This document shows positions 52,784-60,266 of a stretch of 60,266 nt of DNA, piece by piece. This DNA is from JAIVHA01 sp965367295 (GTDB lineage Bacteria > Pseudomonadota > Gammaproteobacteria > DSM-19610), in assembly GCA_965367295.1 (NCBI GenBank), contig CBDUHN010000016.1, positions 1 to 60,266 on the forward strand. Direction: 5' to 3'. The notes below the pieces were generated by a model. That model did not search any database. It was not told the origin of the DNA and saw only the letters and a list, made by a program, of their open reading frames with translations. The stretch's first letter is position 1, and each line of letters opens with the position of its first letter. Made by a program: the position numbers and the translations under genes.

Positions 52784-54508
52784 TCAGGATTTTAGCGCGG
52801 CCTCGGCCGGTGGTTGCATATAGTATTCCACCGCCTGTGGGCGACCATAGAACCAGCCCTGCGCATACTCGCAACCCCACGCCCGTAACTGCTCGGCAAT
52901 CGGCTGCAGTTCCACACCTTCCGCAACCACCGACAAACCCATGCTGTGTGACATCTCGATGGTGGAGCGCACGATCACGGCATCATGGTCATTGACCAAC
53001 ATGCGTTGCACGAAAGATTTGTCGATCTTGAGCTGCTGCACCGGGAATCGGTGCAGGTAGGCCAGCGAGGAATACCCTGTACCATAATCATCAATGGACA
53101 ATGACACACCCAGTCTGGCAATGCGGTCCAGAATAGTCAGGTGGTGCTCAGGTTCGTGCGATATACAATTTTCGGTGATTTCCAGGCGCAGGAGACGAGG
53201 TTCGATCTGCAACGCCTGCAGACCGATCAGCATCGCCTCGAAAAAGCGCGGGTCCTCCAGCGTACGGGGCGACACATTCACCGACAGATAGTACAACCGG
53301 CCCTGCAGCGACCATTGTTTCAGCTGCTGCATGGCCTTGTACAGCACCCAGGTATCCAGTGCGCGCACCATGCCGGTTCGCTCCGCCATGGGAATAAACT
53401 GATCCGGCAACAGCATACCGCGCTCCGGATGTTGCCAGCGAACCAGCGCCTCGAAACCCGCAACAGCCTCATCCCGCAGTGATACGATCGGCTGATAGAA
53501 AAGCAGCAGTTGCTCCAACTCGATAGCACGACGCAACTCCCCCATCAACAGCAGATTCTCCGGCACATAGGCATCGCGATCCGCCTGGTAGAGCACAATA
53601 CCATCCGGCCGGTTACGCGCCTGCTGTAACGCGACGCCGCCACAGCGCAACAGGTCATCGGTATCCTGCGCATGCAATGGCGCACAGGCCACACCAATAC
53701 TGAAACCAAGATCAAGATCCATCGAATTACCGGAAACAGGCATGCCGCGACTCAGCGATAATTGCACCGGCTCCAGCAATGCGCGCCGCACACGCTTTGC
53801 CAGTTCCTGTGCCGGTTCGGATTTCATCCCCGGCAACATGACAGCAAATTCATCCCCCCCCTGGCGGGCGATAAAACCGCTGTCATCAATCACCTGCTGG
53901 AGGCGCCGCGCCACCTCCTGCAATACCTGATCACCGACAATATGCCCCAGGGTATTATTCACTTCGCGGAAACGATCAACACCAACGATCAGCACCGCGA
54001 GCGAACCTGATTCCTCCTGCAGCCGTGCAAGTTCAGCCCCAATCCGCTCTCGCAAATAGTTCCAGTTGGGCAGGTCCGTGAGCTGGTCATGGGTCATCTG
54101 CCATTCCAGCAGGGAGTGGCGCAACCTGCGCTCGGTGATATCGCGCGCCACACCGATGACCATCATGCCGGCATCCAGATTCACCCGGTTGAGCTGGATC
54201 TCCGCCCAACGATCCTTACCCTGCCGCGGCTGCAGCGGCGCCTCGAAGCGACGCGCTTTGCCCAGCAGGGCCTCCTGAAAAGAACGGGTGAACTTTTCTT
54301 CCGCCTCCTCACCGATCAGGTCGGTGATGGGAATGCGCGCATTGTGTTCCGTCAATTCCCGTTCACTGGCTCCCAGCCATTCTTCCATCCGGCGGTTACA
54401 GACCAGAAACTTCATCTCATCGCACAACACAAAGATCGCGTCGTTGGCACTATCGATATAGGCACGCAACAACTCGAGATAGAAACGGTCTTCGCTAAAA
54501 TCACTCAT
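52784..54508 (-). CDS. PAS-GGDEF-EAL c-di-GMP enzyme
   Basis: 574 residues. PAS at ~10-130 (SANDAIFVLCDEMKFLVCNR). GGDEF at ~135-300 with intact IARQGGDEFAVMLP and no RxxD inhibitory site. EAL at ~310-560 with intact GFEALVRWQHPERG, LSVNVSPRTL, LEITENCISH and SIDDYGTGYSSLAYLHRFP. EAL motifs needed for phosphodiesterase activity look complete. It is convergent with the REC-PAS-GGDEF-EAL gene, their stops 18 bases apart. Confidence 0.93.
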   Translation of the reverse strand: MSDFSEDRFYLELLRAYIDSANDAIFVLCDEMKFLVCNRRMEEWLGASERELTEHNARIPITDLIGEEAEEKFTRSFQEALLGKARRFEAPLQPRQGKDRWAEIQLNRVNLDAGMMVIGVARDITERRLRHSLLEWQMTHDQLTDLPNWNYLRERIGAELARLQEESGSLAVLIVGVDRFREVNNTLGHIVGDQVLQEVARRLQQVIDDSGFIARQGGDEFAVMLPGMKSEPAQELAKRVRRALLEPVQLSLSRGMPVSGNSMDLDLGFSIGVACAPLHAQDTDDLLRCGGVALQQARNRPDGIVLYQADRDAYVPENLLLMGELRRAIELEQLLLFYQPIVSLRDEAVAGFEALVRWQHPERGMLLPDQFIPMAERTGMVRALDTWVLYKAMQQLKQWSLQGRLYYLSVNVSPRTLEDPRFFEAMLIGLQALQIEPRLLRLEITENCISHEPEHHLTILDRIARLGVSLSIDDYGTGYSSLAYLHRFPVQQLKIDKSFVQRMLVNDHDAVIVRSTIEMSHSMGLSVVAEGVELQPIAEQLRAWGCEYAQGWFYGRPQAVEYYMQPPAEAALKS

Positions 54509-54555
54509 GGGCAGGTATGGTACAACGGCATTACTGATGCAAGCATATGAAAACC

Positions 54556-56223
54556 CTAATGCCCAACGGCATCCACGCTGACCCGGTTACGCCCTGCATC
54601 CTTGGCATCATAGAGCGCATTATCTGCTGCATTGACGAGATCATCCGCTTCGGAATAATGATCCGAACCGGCCACCCCGACACTGAAACTGCAACGGATT
54701 TCAACCCCGTTCCAATGATGCACGATATTGGCGAAACCGTCTCGCACGGCATCAATCACCCTGGCCGCCACCGCCATATCGGTATCGGGCATCACGATGG
54801 CAAACTCCTCACCTCCGTAACGACCGATAATATCGGATTTGCGCAGCCGCTGGCGTAACAGGTATGCCAGGCTTTTGAGAATATGATCGCCGGCAAGATG
54901 ACCATAGGTATCATTGACTCGTTTGAAGTGATCGATATCCAGCATCACAAAGGAAAGCGGCAACCCCTGGCGCCGTGCACGCGACAACTCCATCCTCAGT
55001 GCCTCAGTGATCTTGGTGTGCTTCAGCAGCCCGGTCAAGCTGTCACGGGCCATCAGGGAATGCAGTTTGCGGGAACGGGCGGCCCGGTTACACACCGCCT
55101 TGATGAGATGTGAATCCACGATCGGCTTGGTGAAGAAATCGTCCCCTCCCAGACTCATGGCCTCGAACTGTTTATCCATATCCGTTTCGCTGGACAGGAA
55201 CACGATCGGCATACTGACATAAGCCTCCTGCTGACGAATCACCCGCGCCAGCTCCGTGCCACTGCATTCCGGCATATACAGATCCATCAGCACCAGGTCC
55301 GGCTGCAGCTCCACCAGCGCCGGCATGATTTTCATGGCGTCGGTCACGCTCGTCACCTGCATCCCTTCGTTTTCCAGCAGCAGTGTATATCGCTCGGCCA
55401 GTATGGGGTCATCTTCAACTACAAGGATGCGGTACGGGTCCGCTTCGCAGCCACCGGAAAACTGATCAAGATGATCCACCAGATCAGGTACATTGAAGGG
55501 TTTGAGCAGATATGCCTGCGCGCCGGAACGCACCGCCTGTACGCGCTCCTGCAAGGTATCCTTTTGCGCCACCACAATAATCGGAGCCTCGCCACCCTGG
55601 GCGGCCTGAATCCGGGTCATGGTATCGGTATCCCACAACACCTGCGCACAGTACTCGGTATCGATAACGATGCTGGCTGCACGGACGGTCTCCGCCAGCG
55701 CCAACAGGTTTTTGGGTGTTTGCGTGCTCCGCAGCCGATAACCGAAGTGCTCTATCTGGGCAGACAACGCTTCCACCAGTGGTGCATCCCCGCTGAGCAA
55801 CAACACCGTGGGCACATCCGGGTCTTCAAGCAGCGCAGCCTCGGCCACTGGCGCCGGTCTCGGCTCACTCTCTGGAGCAGACTCAACGCGCATATGACTG
55901 GCCAGCTGCACCAACCGGGTATCGATATCCTTGTGGACAGCGGCATCGGCTTCCTGCGTACCACTCACCAGCGCATTGAGTGCCTGTTCAAGCTGGTGTG
56001 AAACCTGGCTCAGGTCCATCAACCCGAAGGTACCCGAGGTTCCGGACAGGCTGTGCACCAAACGATGCAGGGTAACCAGGTGCTCGCGATCAGCGGATGC
56101 AATGTAGGCCTGCCATTCGCTGTGGATCGCCTCCATGCGGGCAGGAAACTGCGCCATGAAATCTGCGTGCAACGCATCAAGCTTGCGCTCCAGTTCCACC
56201 TGCTTCACGGGATCAACGGCCAT
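54556..56223 (-). CDS. Hpt-REC-REC-GGDEF diguanylate cyclase
   Basis: 555 residues. The Hpt domain (1-110) has LVHSLSGTSGTFGL with the phospho-His. A first receiver (~145-265) is degenerate, opening VLLLSGDAP instead of an acidic pair. The second (~275-395) is canonical: ILVVEDDPIL, LVLMDLYMPECSG and FFTKPI. GGDEF (~410-550) has IGRYGGEEFAIVMP with an intact RKSD inhibitory site, so product feedback is likely. The ATG at 56223 overlaps the stop of the receiver gene by 11 bases. It is the likely output of a phosphorelay with that receiver. Confidence 0.92.
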   Translation of the reverse strand: MAVDPVKQVELERKLDALHADFMAQFPARMEAIHSEWQAYIASADREHLVTLHRLVHSLSGTSGTFGLMDLSQVSHQLEQALNALVSGTQEADAAVHKDIDTRLVQLASHMRVESAPESEPRPAPVAEAALLEDPDVPTVLLLSGDAPLVEALSAQIEHFGYRLRSTQTPKNLLALAETVRAASIVIDTEYCAQVLWDTDTMTRIQAAQGGEAPIIVVAQKDTLQERVQAVRSGAQAYLLKPFNVPDLVDHLDQFSGGCEADPYRILVVEDDPILAERYTLLLENEGMQVTSVTDAMKIMPALVELQPDLVLMDLYMPECSGTELARVIRQQEAYVSMPIVFLSSETDMDKQFEAMSLGGDDFFTKPIVDSHLIKAVCNRAARSRKLHSLMARDSLTGLLKHTKITEALRMELSRARRQGLPLSFVMLDIDHFKRVNDTYGHLAGDHILKSLAYLLRQRLRKSDIIGRYGGEEFAIVMPDTDMAVAARVIDAVRDGFANIVHHWNGVEIRCSFSVGVAGSDHYSEADDLVNAADNALYDAKDAGRNRVSVDAVGH

Positions 56224-56599
56224 TCCAGATCTGCTGGATAGCGCCGGCCAGTGCCATTGGGTCAAAGGGTTTGGCGATCACATCCAGTGCTCCCATTTCC
56301 TTGTATTGCCGCACTTCGTCAGGCTGCACCTTTGCGGTCATGAAAATTGCCGGCACCGAGGCGGTGGCCGGCAACTTGCGCAATGCGGCCAGGGTGGTGG
56401 GCCCGTCCATCTCCGGCATCATCACATCCAGCAGCAGCAGTTGGGGCACAAAGGCCTCGGCCTTCTCGAGCGCTTCGCGACCCGAACTGCAGACCTCCAG
56501 CGTAAACCCGCCCACGGTTTCCAGCGCGATACGTGCCACCGCCTGAATATCCCGCTCATCCTCCACATACAGAATGCGCTCCAGCCTACCGCCTGTCAT
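56213..56599 (-). CDS. Single-domain response regulator
   Basis: 128 residues, a lone receiver: ILYVEDERDIQAVA, LLLLDVMMPEMDGPTTL (phospho-Asp), FMTAKV and DVIAKPFDPMAL. It has no output domain. It overlaps the Hpt-REC-REC-GGDEF gene by 11 bases, so it is produced with it. GGAGC is before the ATG. Confidence 0.93.
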   Translation of the reverse strand: MTGGRLERILYVEDERDIQAVARIALETVGGFTLEVCSSGREALEKAEAFVPQLLLLDVMMPEMDGPTTLAALRKLPATASVPAIFMTAKVQPDEVRQYKEMGALDVIAKPFDPMALAGAIQQIWNGR

Positions 56600-56815
56600 G
56601 GCTGCTCCTCAGTACAGGTCACTGCAATTATGTCCAACATACAGAAAATCATCATTATTAATATAACCTAATCGACAGTAGCCGAGCTTTCCTTGATCTG
56701 GCCCATGCAAGCCGTAGGGATAGTCCCAAAAAACCGCGGGTAGGCACTCCTGGGATGGGCCGGCAGGTCGCGCTATGCTGTACTCCGGATTACACGCACG
56801 TGGCCCAGGCCCGAG

Positions 56816-57016
56816 ATGAACCAGAATCTGAAGTCACCCTGCATACGCAACTGCTGCCTGGACGAACAGGATATCTGCATGGGCTGTTTCCGCAGCCTCG
56901 CCGAAATCACCGCCTGGGGGAATGCGGACGCCTCCCGGCGCGAACAGATCCTGGCCCAGGCCAGGCAGCGCCAGCAGCAATGGGAAGATGCGCAGACCAG
57001 GCACGACTCCTTATAA
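56816..57016 (+). CDS. DUF1289 family small Cys-rich protein
   Basis: 66 residues. SPCIRNCCLDEQDICMGCFR followed by SLAEITAWGNA is the standard DUF1289 pattern of four conserved cysteines and an E-I-x-x-W motif. It is probably metal-binding; function is unknown. Confidence 0.88.
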   Translation: MNQNLKSPCIRNCCLDEQDICMGCFRSLAEITAWGNADASRREQILAQARQRQQQWEDAQTRHDSL

Positions 57017-57091
57017 TTCAAGCAATGGCATCCCACTGCCGATGACTATCAAGAGTGAAATCACCCTGGCAACCAAGCGGGGCCGCCTGAT

Positions 57092-57418
57092 ATGACATCC
57101 ATCAACCTCATTCCCGATGATCTGGGCGTACAGCGCCTCAAGTCGGAGAATGCACAGCCCTCGACCACCCGCGCCGTCACGCCGGTTGCCCCCTATCCCA
57201 CCGAACAGGCCAACCAACCGCACCCCAGGCCTCCGGTACCGGCGCGCGCCCGTAACGAACAACGCAAGCGCGAGCGCCGTCGCGGTGAGCGCCGCAGGAA
57301 ACAGGACCCCATCCTGCTGGACACCCGTGCCTCCCAGGACCGTCGCCATATACGTGACCGTCGCGATGACGAGGAAGCCAAGGCCCGGCCGGCCCCCAGC
57401 CTCGACCTATATGTCTGA
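57092..57418 (+). CDS. Arg-rich hypothetical protein
   Basis: 108 residues. The first half is Pro-rich (TPVAPYPTEQANQPHPRPPV); the second is strongly basic and charged (RNEQRKRERRRGERRRKQ, SQDRRHIRDRRDDEEAKA). Likely disordered and nucleic-acid binding if real. It starts 75 bases after the DUF1289 gene and overlaps the next gene by 12 bases at its 3' end. No family is recognised. Confidence 0.55.
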   Translation: MTSINLIPDDLGVQRLKSENAQPSTTRAVTPVAPYPTEQANQPHPRPPVPARARNEQRKRERRRGERRRKQDPILLDTRASQDRRHIRDRRDDEEAKARPAPSLDLYV

Positions 57419-57760
57419 GCCGGGTTCCGAACGATACTCCAGTTCCACTTCCACCACTCCCTCCTGCGTCTGCAAACGGATCACCGCCAGTTCCGGTGCC
57501 CGGTGGCTGAGATAGGTACTGAGCCCCTTGAGTGCCGTTTCATCATCACGCCGCAGAGCGCGAATCAACAGGCCGATCACAAACTCGATACGCTGCCGCC
57601 GGTCCGGCGACGCAATCGCCTCCCCCGCCAGCTCGATCCCCTGATCCAGTCGGAAATCCAGCTCGTCGAGCTGTCGCCGCTGCAGGGCCGGCAGCGTCAC
57701 GCTGCGCTCAAAACAAAGGATCATCTGTCCGTCCTGCACGATTTCCAGTCGGTTTGCCAT
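57407..57760 (-). CDS. Hypothetical protein convergent with the Arg-rich gene
   Basis: 117 residues, soluble, alpha/beta: MANRLEIVQDGQMILCFERS, LPALQRRQLDELDFRLDQG, then RRDDETALKGLSTYLSHR and IRLQTQEGVVEVELEY. Amino-acid use is normal for a real protein. No family is recognised. It ends inside the last codons of the Arg-rich gene. A role cannot be proposed. Confidence 0.65.
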   Translation of the reverse strand: MANRLEIVQDGQMILCFERSVTLPALQRRQLDELDFRLDQGIELAGEAIASPDRRQRIEFVIGLLIRALRRDDETALKGLSTYLSHRAPELAVIRLQTQEGVVEVELEYRSEPGSDI

Positions 57761-57860
57761 CGGTCATCCCAGCAATTTTTTGCGAACCGGGACCATACCA
57801 CCCTTGCAGCCGGTTATAATGCCCCTTCCCGTTTCAGCACTCGCATCGGACCCATCATTC

Positions 57861-59165
57861 ATGGATCAATCACGCTTCAATGACGGTCTGCTGGCCTTCC
57901 TGCAGCGGTCCAGCACCCCCTTTCATGCCGTACGCAATATGGGCCGGCAACTGCAGGAAGCCGGATTCACCCGTCTGCGGGAGGCCGATGCCTGGCAGCT
58001 GGCCCCCGGCCACGGCTACTTCGTCACCCGCAACGATTCCGCGCTGATCGCCTTTCGTACCGGCACGGGCACGGTCACCGAAACCGGCATCCGCATGGCC
58101 GGCGCCCATACCGACAGCCCCTGCCTGAAGGTGAAGCCGCAGCCCGAGCTGGTGAAGAACGGCTATTTCCAGCTCGGTGTCGAGGTCTATGGCGGGGCCC
58201 TGCTCAATCCCTGGTTCGACCGCGACCTGTCGCTGGCGGGCCGCATCAGCTACCGCAACCGCGACGGCCGCCTGCGCAGCACCCTGATCGATTTCGAAGA
58301 CCCCATCGCAGTCATTCCCAGCCTGGCCATCCACCTCGATCGCGAGGTCAACCAGAACCGATCCATCAATGCCCAACTGCATCTGCCACCGCTGCTCTGG
58401 CATATCACCGGTGACGATGCCCGGCCGGATTTCCGCAGCCTGCTGCTCGAAGCGCTGCATCGCACCCAGCCGGACCTGCAGGTCGACACCATCCTCGACT
58501 TCGAACTCAGCCTGTATGACACCCAGCCGCCGGCACTGGTGGGTCTGGAACAGGATTTCATCAGCAGCGCACGGCTCGACAACCTGCTGAGCTGCTATGT
58601 GGGCCTGCAGGGCCTGCTGCAGACCGGCGGCGAACAGACCTGCCTGCTGGTCTGTACCGATCACGAGGAGGTCGGCAGCAGTTCCCACTGCGGTGCCGAC
58701 GGCCCGTTCCTGAAATCGGTGCTGGAACGCCTGTGCGGCACACCGGAAGACCTGACCCGCGCACTGCACCATTCCCTGCTGATCTCGGCGGACAACGCCC
58801 ATGCCGTGCACCCCAACTATGCCGACCGGCACGACGAGAACCACGGCCCGCAAATGAACGCCGGCCCGGTCATCAAGATCAACGCCAACCAGCGCTATGC
58901 CTCCAACAGCGAAACCAGCGCCGTATTCCGCCACCTGGCCCAGCAACTCGACGTACCGGTGCAGAGTTTCGTGGTGCGTACCGACCTGGCCTGTGGCAGC
59001 ACCATTGGTCCCATCACCGCCAGCGGCATCGGTGTGAAAACCCTCGATGTCGGCGTACCGCAACTGGCCATGCATTCCATCCGCGAACTGGCCGGCGCCC
59101 GTGACGGGTTTTATCTCTACCAGATCCTGCAGGCGTTTTTCAGTCAGGCGGATATCGGTCTGTAA
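57861..59165 (+). CDS. M18 family aminopeptidase (ApeB/DAP-like)
   Basis: 434 residues. Metal-dependent M18 landmarks: AGAHTDSPCLKVKPQPELV, VYGGALLNPWFDRDLSLAGR, LIDFEDPIAVIPSLAIHLDR, CTDHEEVGSSSHCGADGPFL, ISADNAHAVHPNYADRHDEN and the C-terminal GVPQLAMHSIRELAG. It removes acidic or neutral N-terminal residues from peptides in the cytosol. The ATG at 57861 gives the typical start FNDGLLAFLQRSSTPFHAVR. A TATAAT occurs at 57815 but without a good -35. Confidence 0.95.
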   Translation: MDQSRFNDGLLAFLQRSSTPFHAVRNMGRQLQEAGFTRLREADAWQLAPGHGYFVTRNDSALIAFRTGTGTVTETGIRMAGAHTDSPCLKVKPQPELVKNGYFQLGVEVYGGALLNPWFDRDLSLAGRISYRNRDGRLRSTLIDFEDPIAVIPSLAIHLDREVNQNRSINAQLHLPPLLWHITGDDARPDFRSLLLEALHRTQPDLQVDTILDFELSLYDTQPPALVGLEQDFISSARLDNLLSCYVGLQGLLQTGGEQTCLLVCTDHEEVGSSSHCGADGPFLKSVLERLCGTPEDLTRALHHSLLISADNAHAVHPNYADRHDENHGPQMNAGPVIKINANQRYASNSETSAVFRHLAQQLDVPVQSFVVRTDLACGSTIGPITASGIGVKTLDVGVPQLAMHSIRELAGARDGFYLYQILQAFFSQADIGL

Positions 59166-59212
59166 GAAGATTCACCCTCTGCATACCGAATCTTCAAGGA
59201 CCAGCCCCTCGT

Positions 59213-60266
59213 TCACGTACTCAGCAACACCCGCGGCAACCACACCATCACCACCAGCGTCAGCATGCCGATGGCAATCAGGTTCACCCAGAACCCGGTC
59301 TTTGCCATGGTCTGGATGGAGACATAGCGGCTGCTGTAGACGATGGCATTGGGCGGCGTCGCCACCGGCAGCATGAAGGCGCAGGAGGCGGCCAACGCCG
59401 CGGGTGCCATGAGACTGAGCGGATGCAGTTCGGCCGCGGCGGCCAACGCCCCCATGAGCGGCAACATGAGTGAAGCGGTGGCAGTGTTGGAGGTCACTTC
59501 GGTGAGAAAGATCACCAGCGCGGTCACCGCCAGCACCATGCCCAGCAGCCCGATGCCCGAGAGCAACGACAGCTGCTGTCCCAGCCATTCCGTCAGGCCG
59601 GTCTGCTGAAAGCCGGATGCCAGCGCAAAGCCGCCGCCGAACAACAGGATGATGTCCCAGGGCAACCGCACCGCCGTCGGCCAGTCGAGGAGGAAGCCAT
59701 CCGCACCACGCCCGGCGGGAACCAGGAACAGGGCGATGCCGCCGAGAATGGCAATGGTCGAATCGGTCACCAGGGCCAGCGCCGGCAGCCGGATGAAGCC
59801 ATGACTGATCCAGGCCAGCGCCACCAGCACAAACACCATGAGCACCCGTCGTTCCTGTACCGTCATCGGCCCCAGCGCCTGCAGCTCGCTTACCACCAGT
59901 TCCCTGCCCCCCGGCAGCGCCCGGGATGCACCGGGGAAGGCCCGGCGCGCCAGATACCACCAGACTACCAGCAACATCAGCAGTGACAGGGGCAGGGCAA
60001 ACAGCATCCAGTCCACGAAGCGGATATGAGCCCCGTAGGTCTGTTCATACACGCCGGCGAGGATGGCGTTGGGCGGAGTGCCGATCAGTGTGGCGATGCC
60101 ACCGATGGACCCGGCATAGGCGATACCCAACATCAGTGTCGCGCCAAAGGGAAAGACCTTTCCCTGCCAGTGAGACTGCGCCTCGGCCTGCCGCACCACC
60201 GCCAACCCGATGGGCAGCATCATCATTACGGTGGCGGTATTGCTGATCCACATGGACAGAAAGGCC
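59213..60266 (-). CDS. SLC13/DASS-type anion transporter, 5' end cut by window
   Basis: At least 346 residues of a polytopic protein; the start lies beyond the window end. Signature repeats of the family are visible: MWISNTATVMMMLPIGLAVV, GTPPNAILAG, LTEVTSNTATASLMLPLM and LPVATPPNAIVYSS. It imports dicarboxylates, sulfate or related anions with Na+; the substrate is not predictable. It is convergent with the M18 aminopeptidase. Confidence 0.9.
   Translation of the reverse strand, partial: AFLSMWISNTATVMMMLPIGLAVVRQAEAQSHWQGKVFPFGATLMLGIAYAGSIGGIATLIGTPPNAILAGVYEQTYGAHIRFVDWMLFALPLSLLMLLVVWWYLARRAFPGASRALPGGRELVVSELQALGPMTVQERRVLMVFVLVALAWISHGFIRLPALALVTDSTIAILGGIALFLVPAGRGADGFLLDWPTAVRLPWDIILLFGGGFALASGFQQTGLTEWLGQQLSLLSGIGLLGMVLAVTALVIFLTEVTSNTATASLMLPLMGALAAAAELHPLSLMAPAALAASCAFMLPVATPPNAIVYSSRYVSIQTMAKTGFWVNLIAIGMLTLVVMVWLPRVLLST

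Noticed and set aside
1..60266. CRISPR arrays, tRNA or rRNA genes
   Set aside because: No regularly spaced identical repeats and no cloverleaf or rRNA-like stretches were seen; the palindromic repeats are dispersed and irregularly spaced.

Overview
The window reads as chromosomal DNA of a moderately GC-rich gammaproteobacterium. Supporting this are a type II secretion pseudopilus cluster, an mpl/ubiX region, moaCDE, a cysQ-yrfG pair and an XrtA/PEP-CTERM-type exopolysaccharide operon. A pyrophosphate-centred energy block (PPi-type phosphofructokinase, K+-independent membrane PPase, soluble PPase) resembles that of autotrophic sulfur oxidisers and methanotrophs. The species cannot be named from this sequence. 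No tRNA, rRNA, CRISPR array or transposase was seen.

1-16.2 kb, surface and exopolysaccharide region: a TPR-sulfotransferase; three secreted paralogues that share one domain but carry different C-terminal sorting tags (two VPVPA-type, one GGGC-type); a FadL-type porin; then an EPS export operon (Wza-like exporter, beta-barrel, Wzz-like chain-length protein, tyrosine-kinase-like ATPase, XrtA-associated ATPase, a pseudo-receiver in the -1 frame behind an A10 run, VanZ-like protein). No exosortase lies inside the window.

16.2-28.7 kb: cysQ and yrfG; a cysteine-cluster protein; an RpfC-like hybrid kinase; a PilZ-like protein; gspG-H-I-J-K-L-M-N on the minus strand without gspC, D, E or F; a class II aldolase-like protein; a DUF5063-like protein and rubredoxin.

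28.8-41.8 kb: thiD, thiE, hemL, an HDOD protein, a DUF1631 protein, a DedA-PAP2-LssY fusion, ubiX, mpl, a small membrane protein, and a cyclopropane-fatty-acid-synthase homologue that has lost key catalytic residues.

41.8-48.4 kb, pyrophosphate block: adenylate kinase fused to a long histone-H1-like Lys/Ala-rich tail, then PPi-dependent phosphofructokinase, a small conserved protein, membrane H+-PPase and soluble PPase. These genes interconvert ATP/ADP/AMP and PPi, and use PPi for glycolysis/gluconeogenesis and proton pumping.

48.5-60.3 kb: a phosphodiesterase, moaE-moaD/moaC, a signalling cluster (REC-PAS-GGDEF-EAL, PAS-GGDEF-EAL, Hpt-REC-REC-GGDEF, REC), small proteins, an M18 aminopeptidase, and an SLC13-type transporter cut by the window end.

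A dispersed palindromic repeat, core GAATTYATYCG flanked by GCAGGT/ACCTGC arms, occurs about a dozen times between 16 and 49 kb, nearly always at gene ends. Some copies supply stop codons or, for gspH, the start of the signal leader. A separate ~242-bp MITE-like palindromic element lies at 38.2-38.4 kb.
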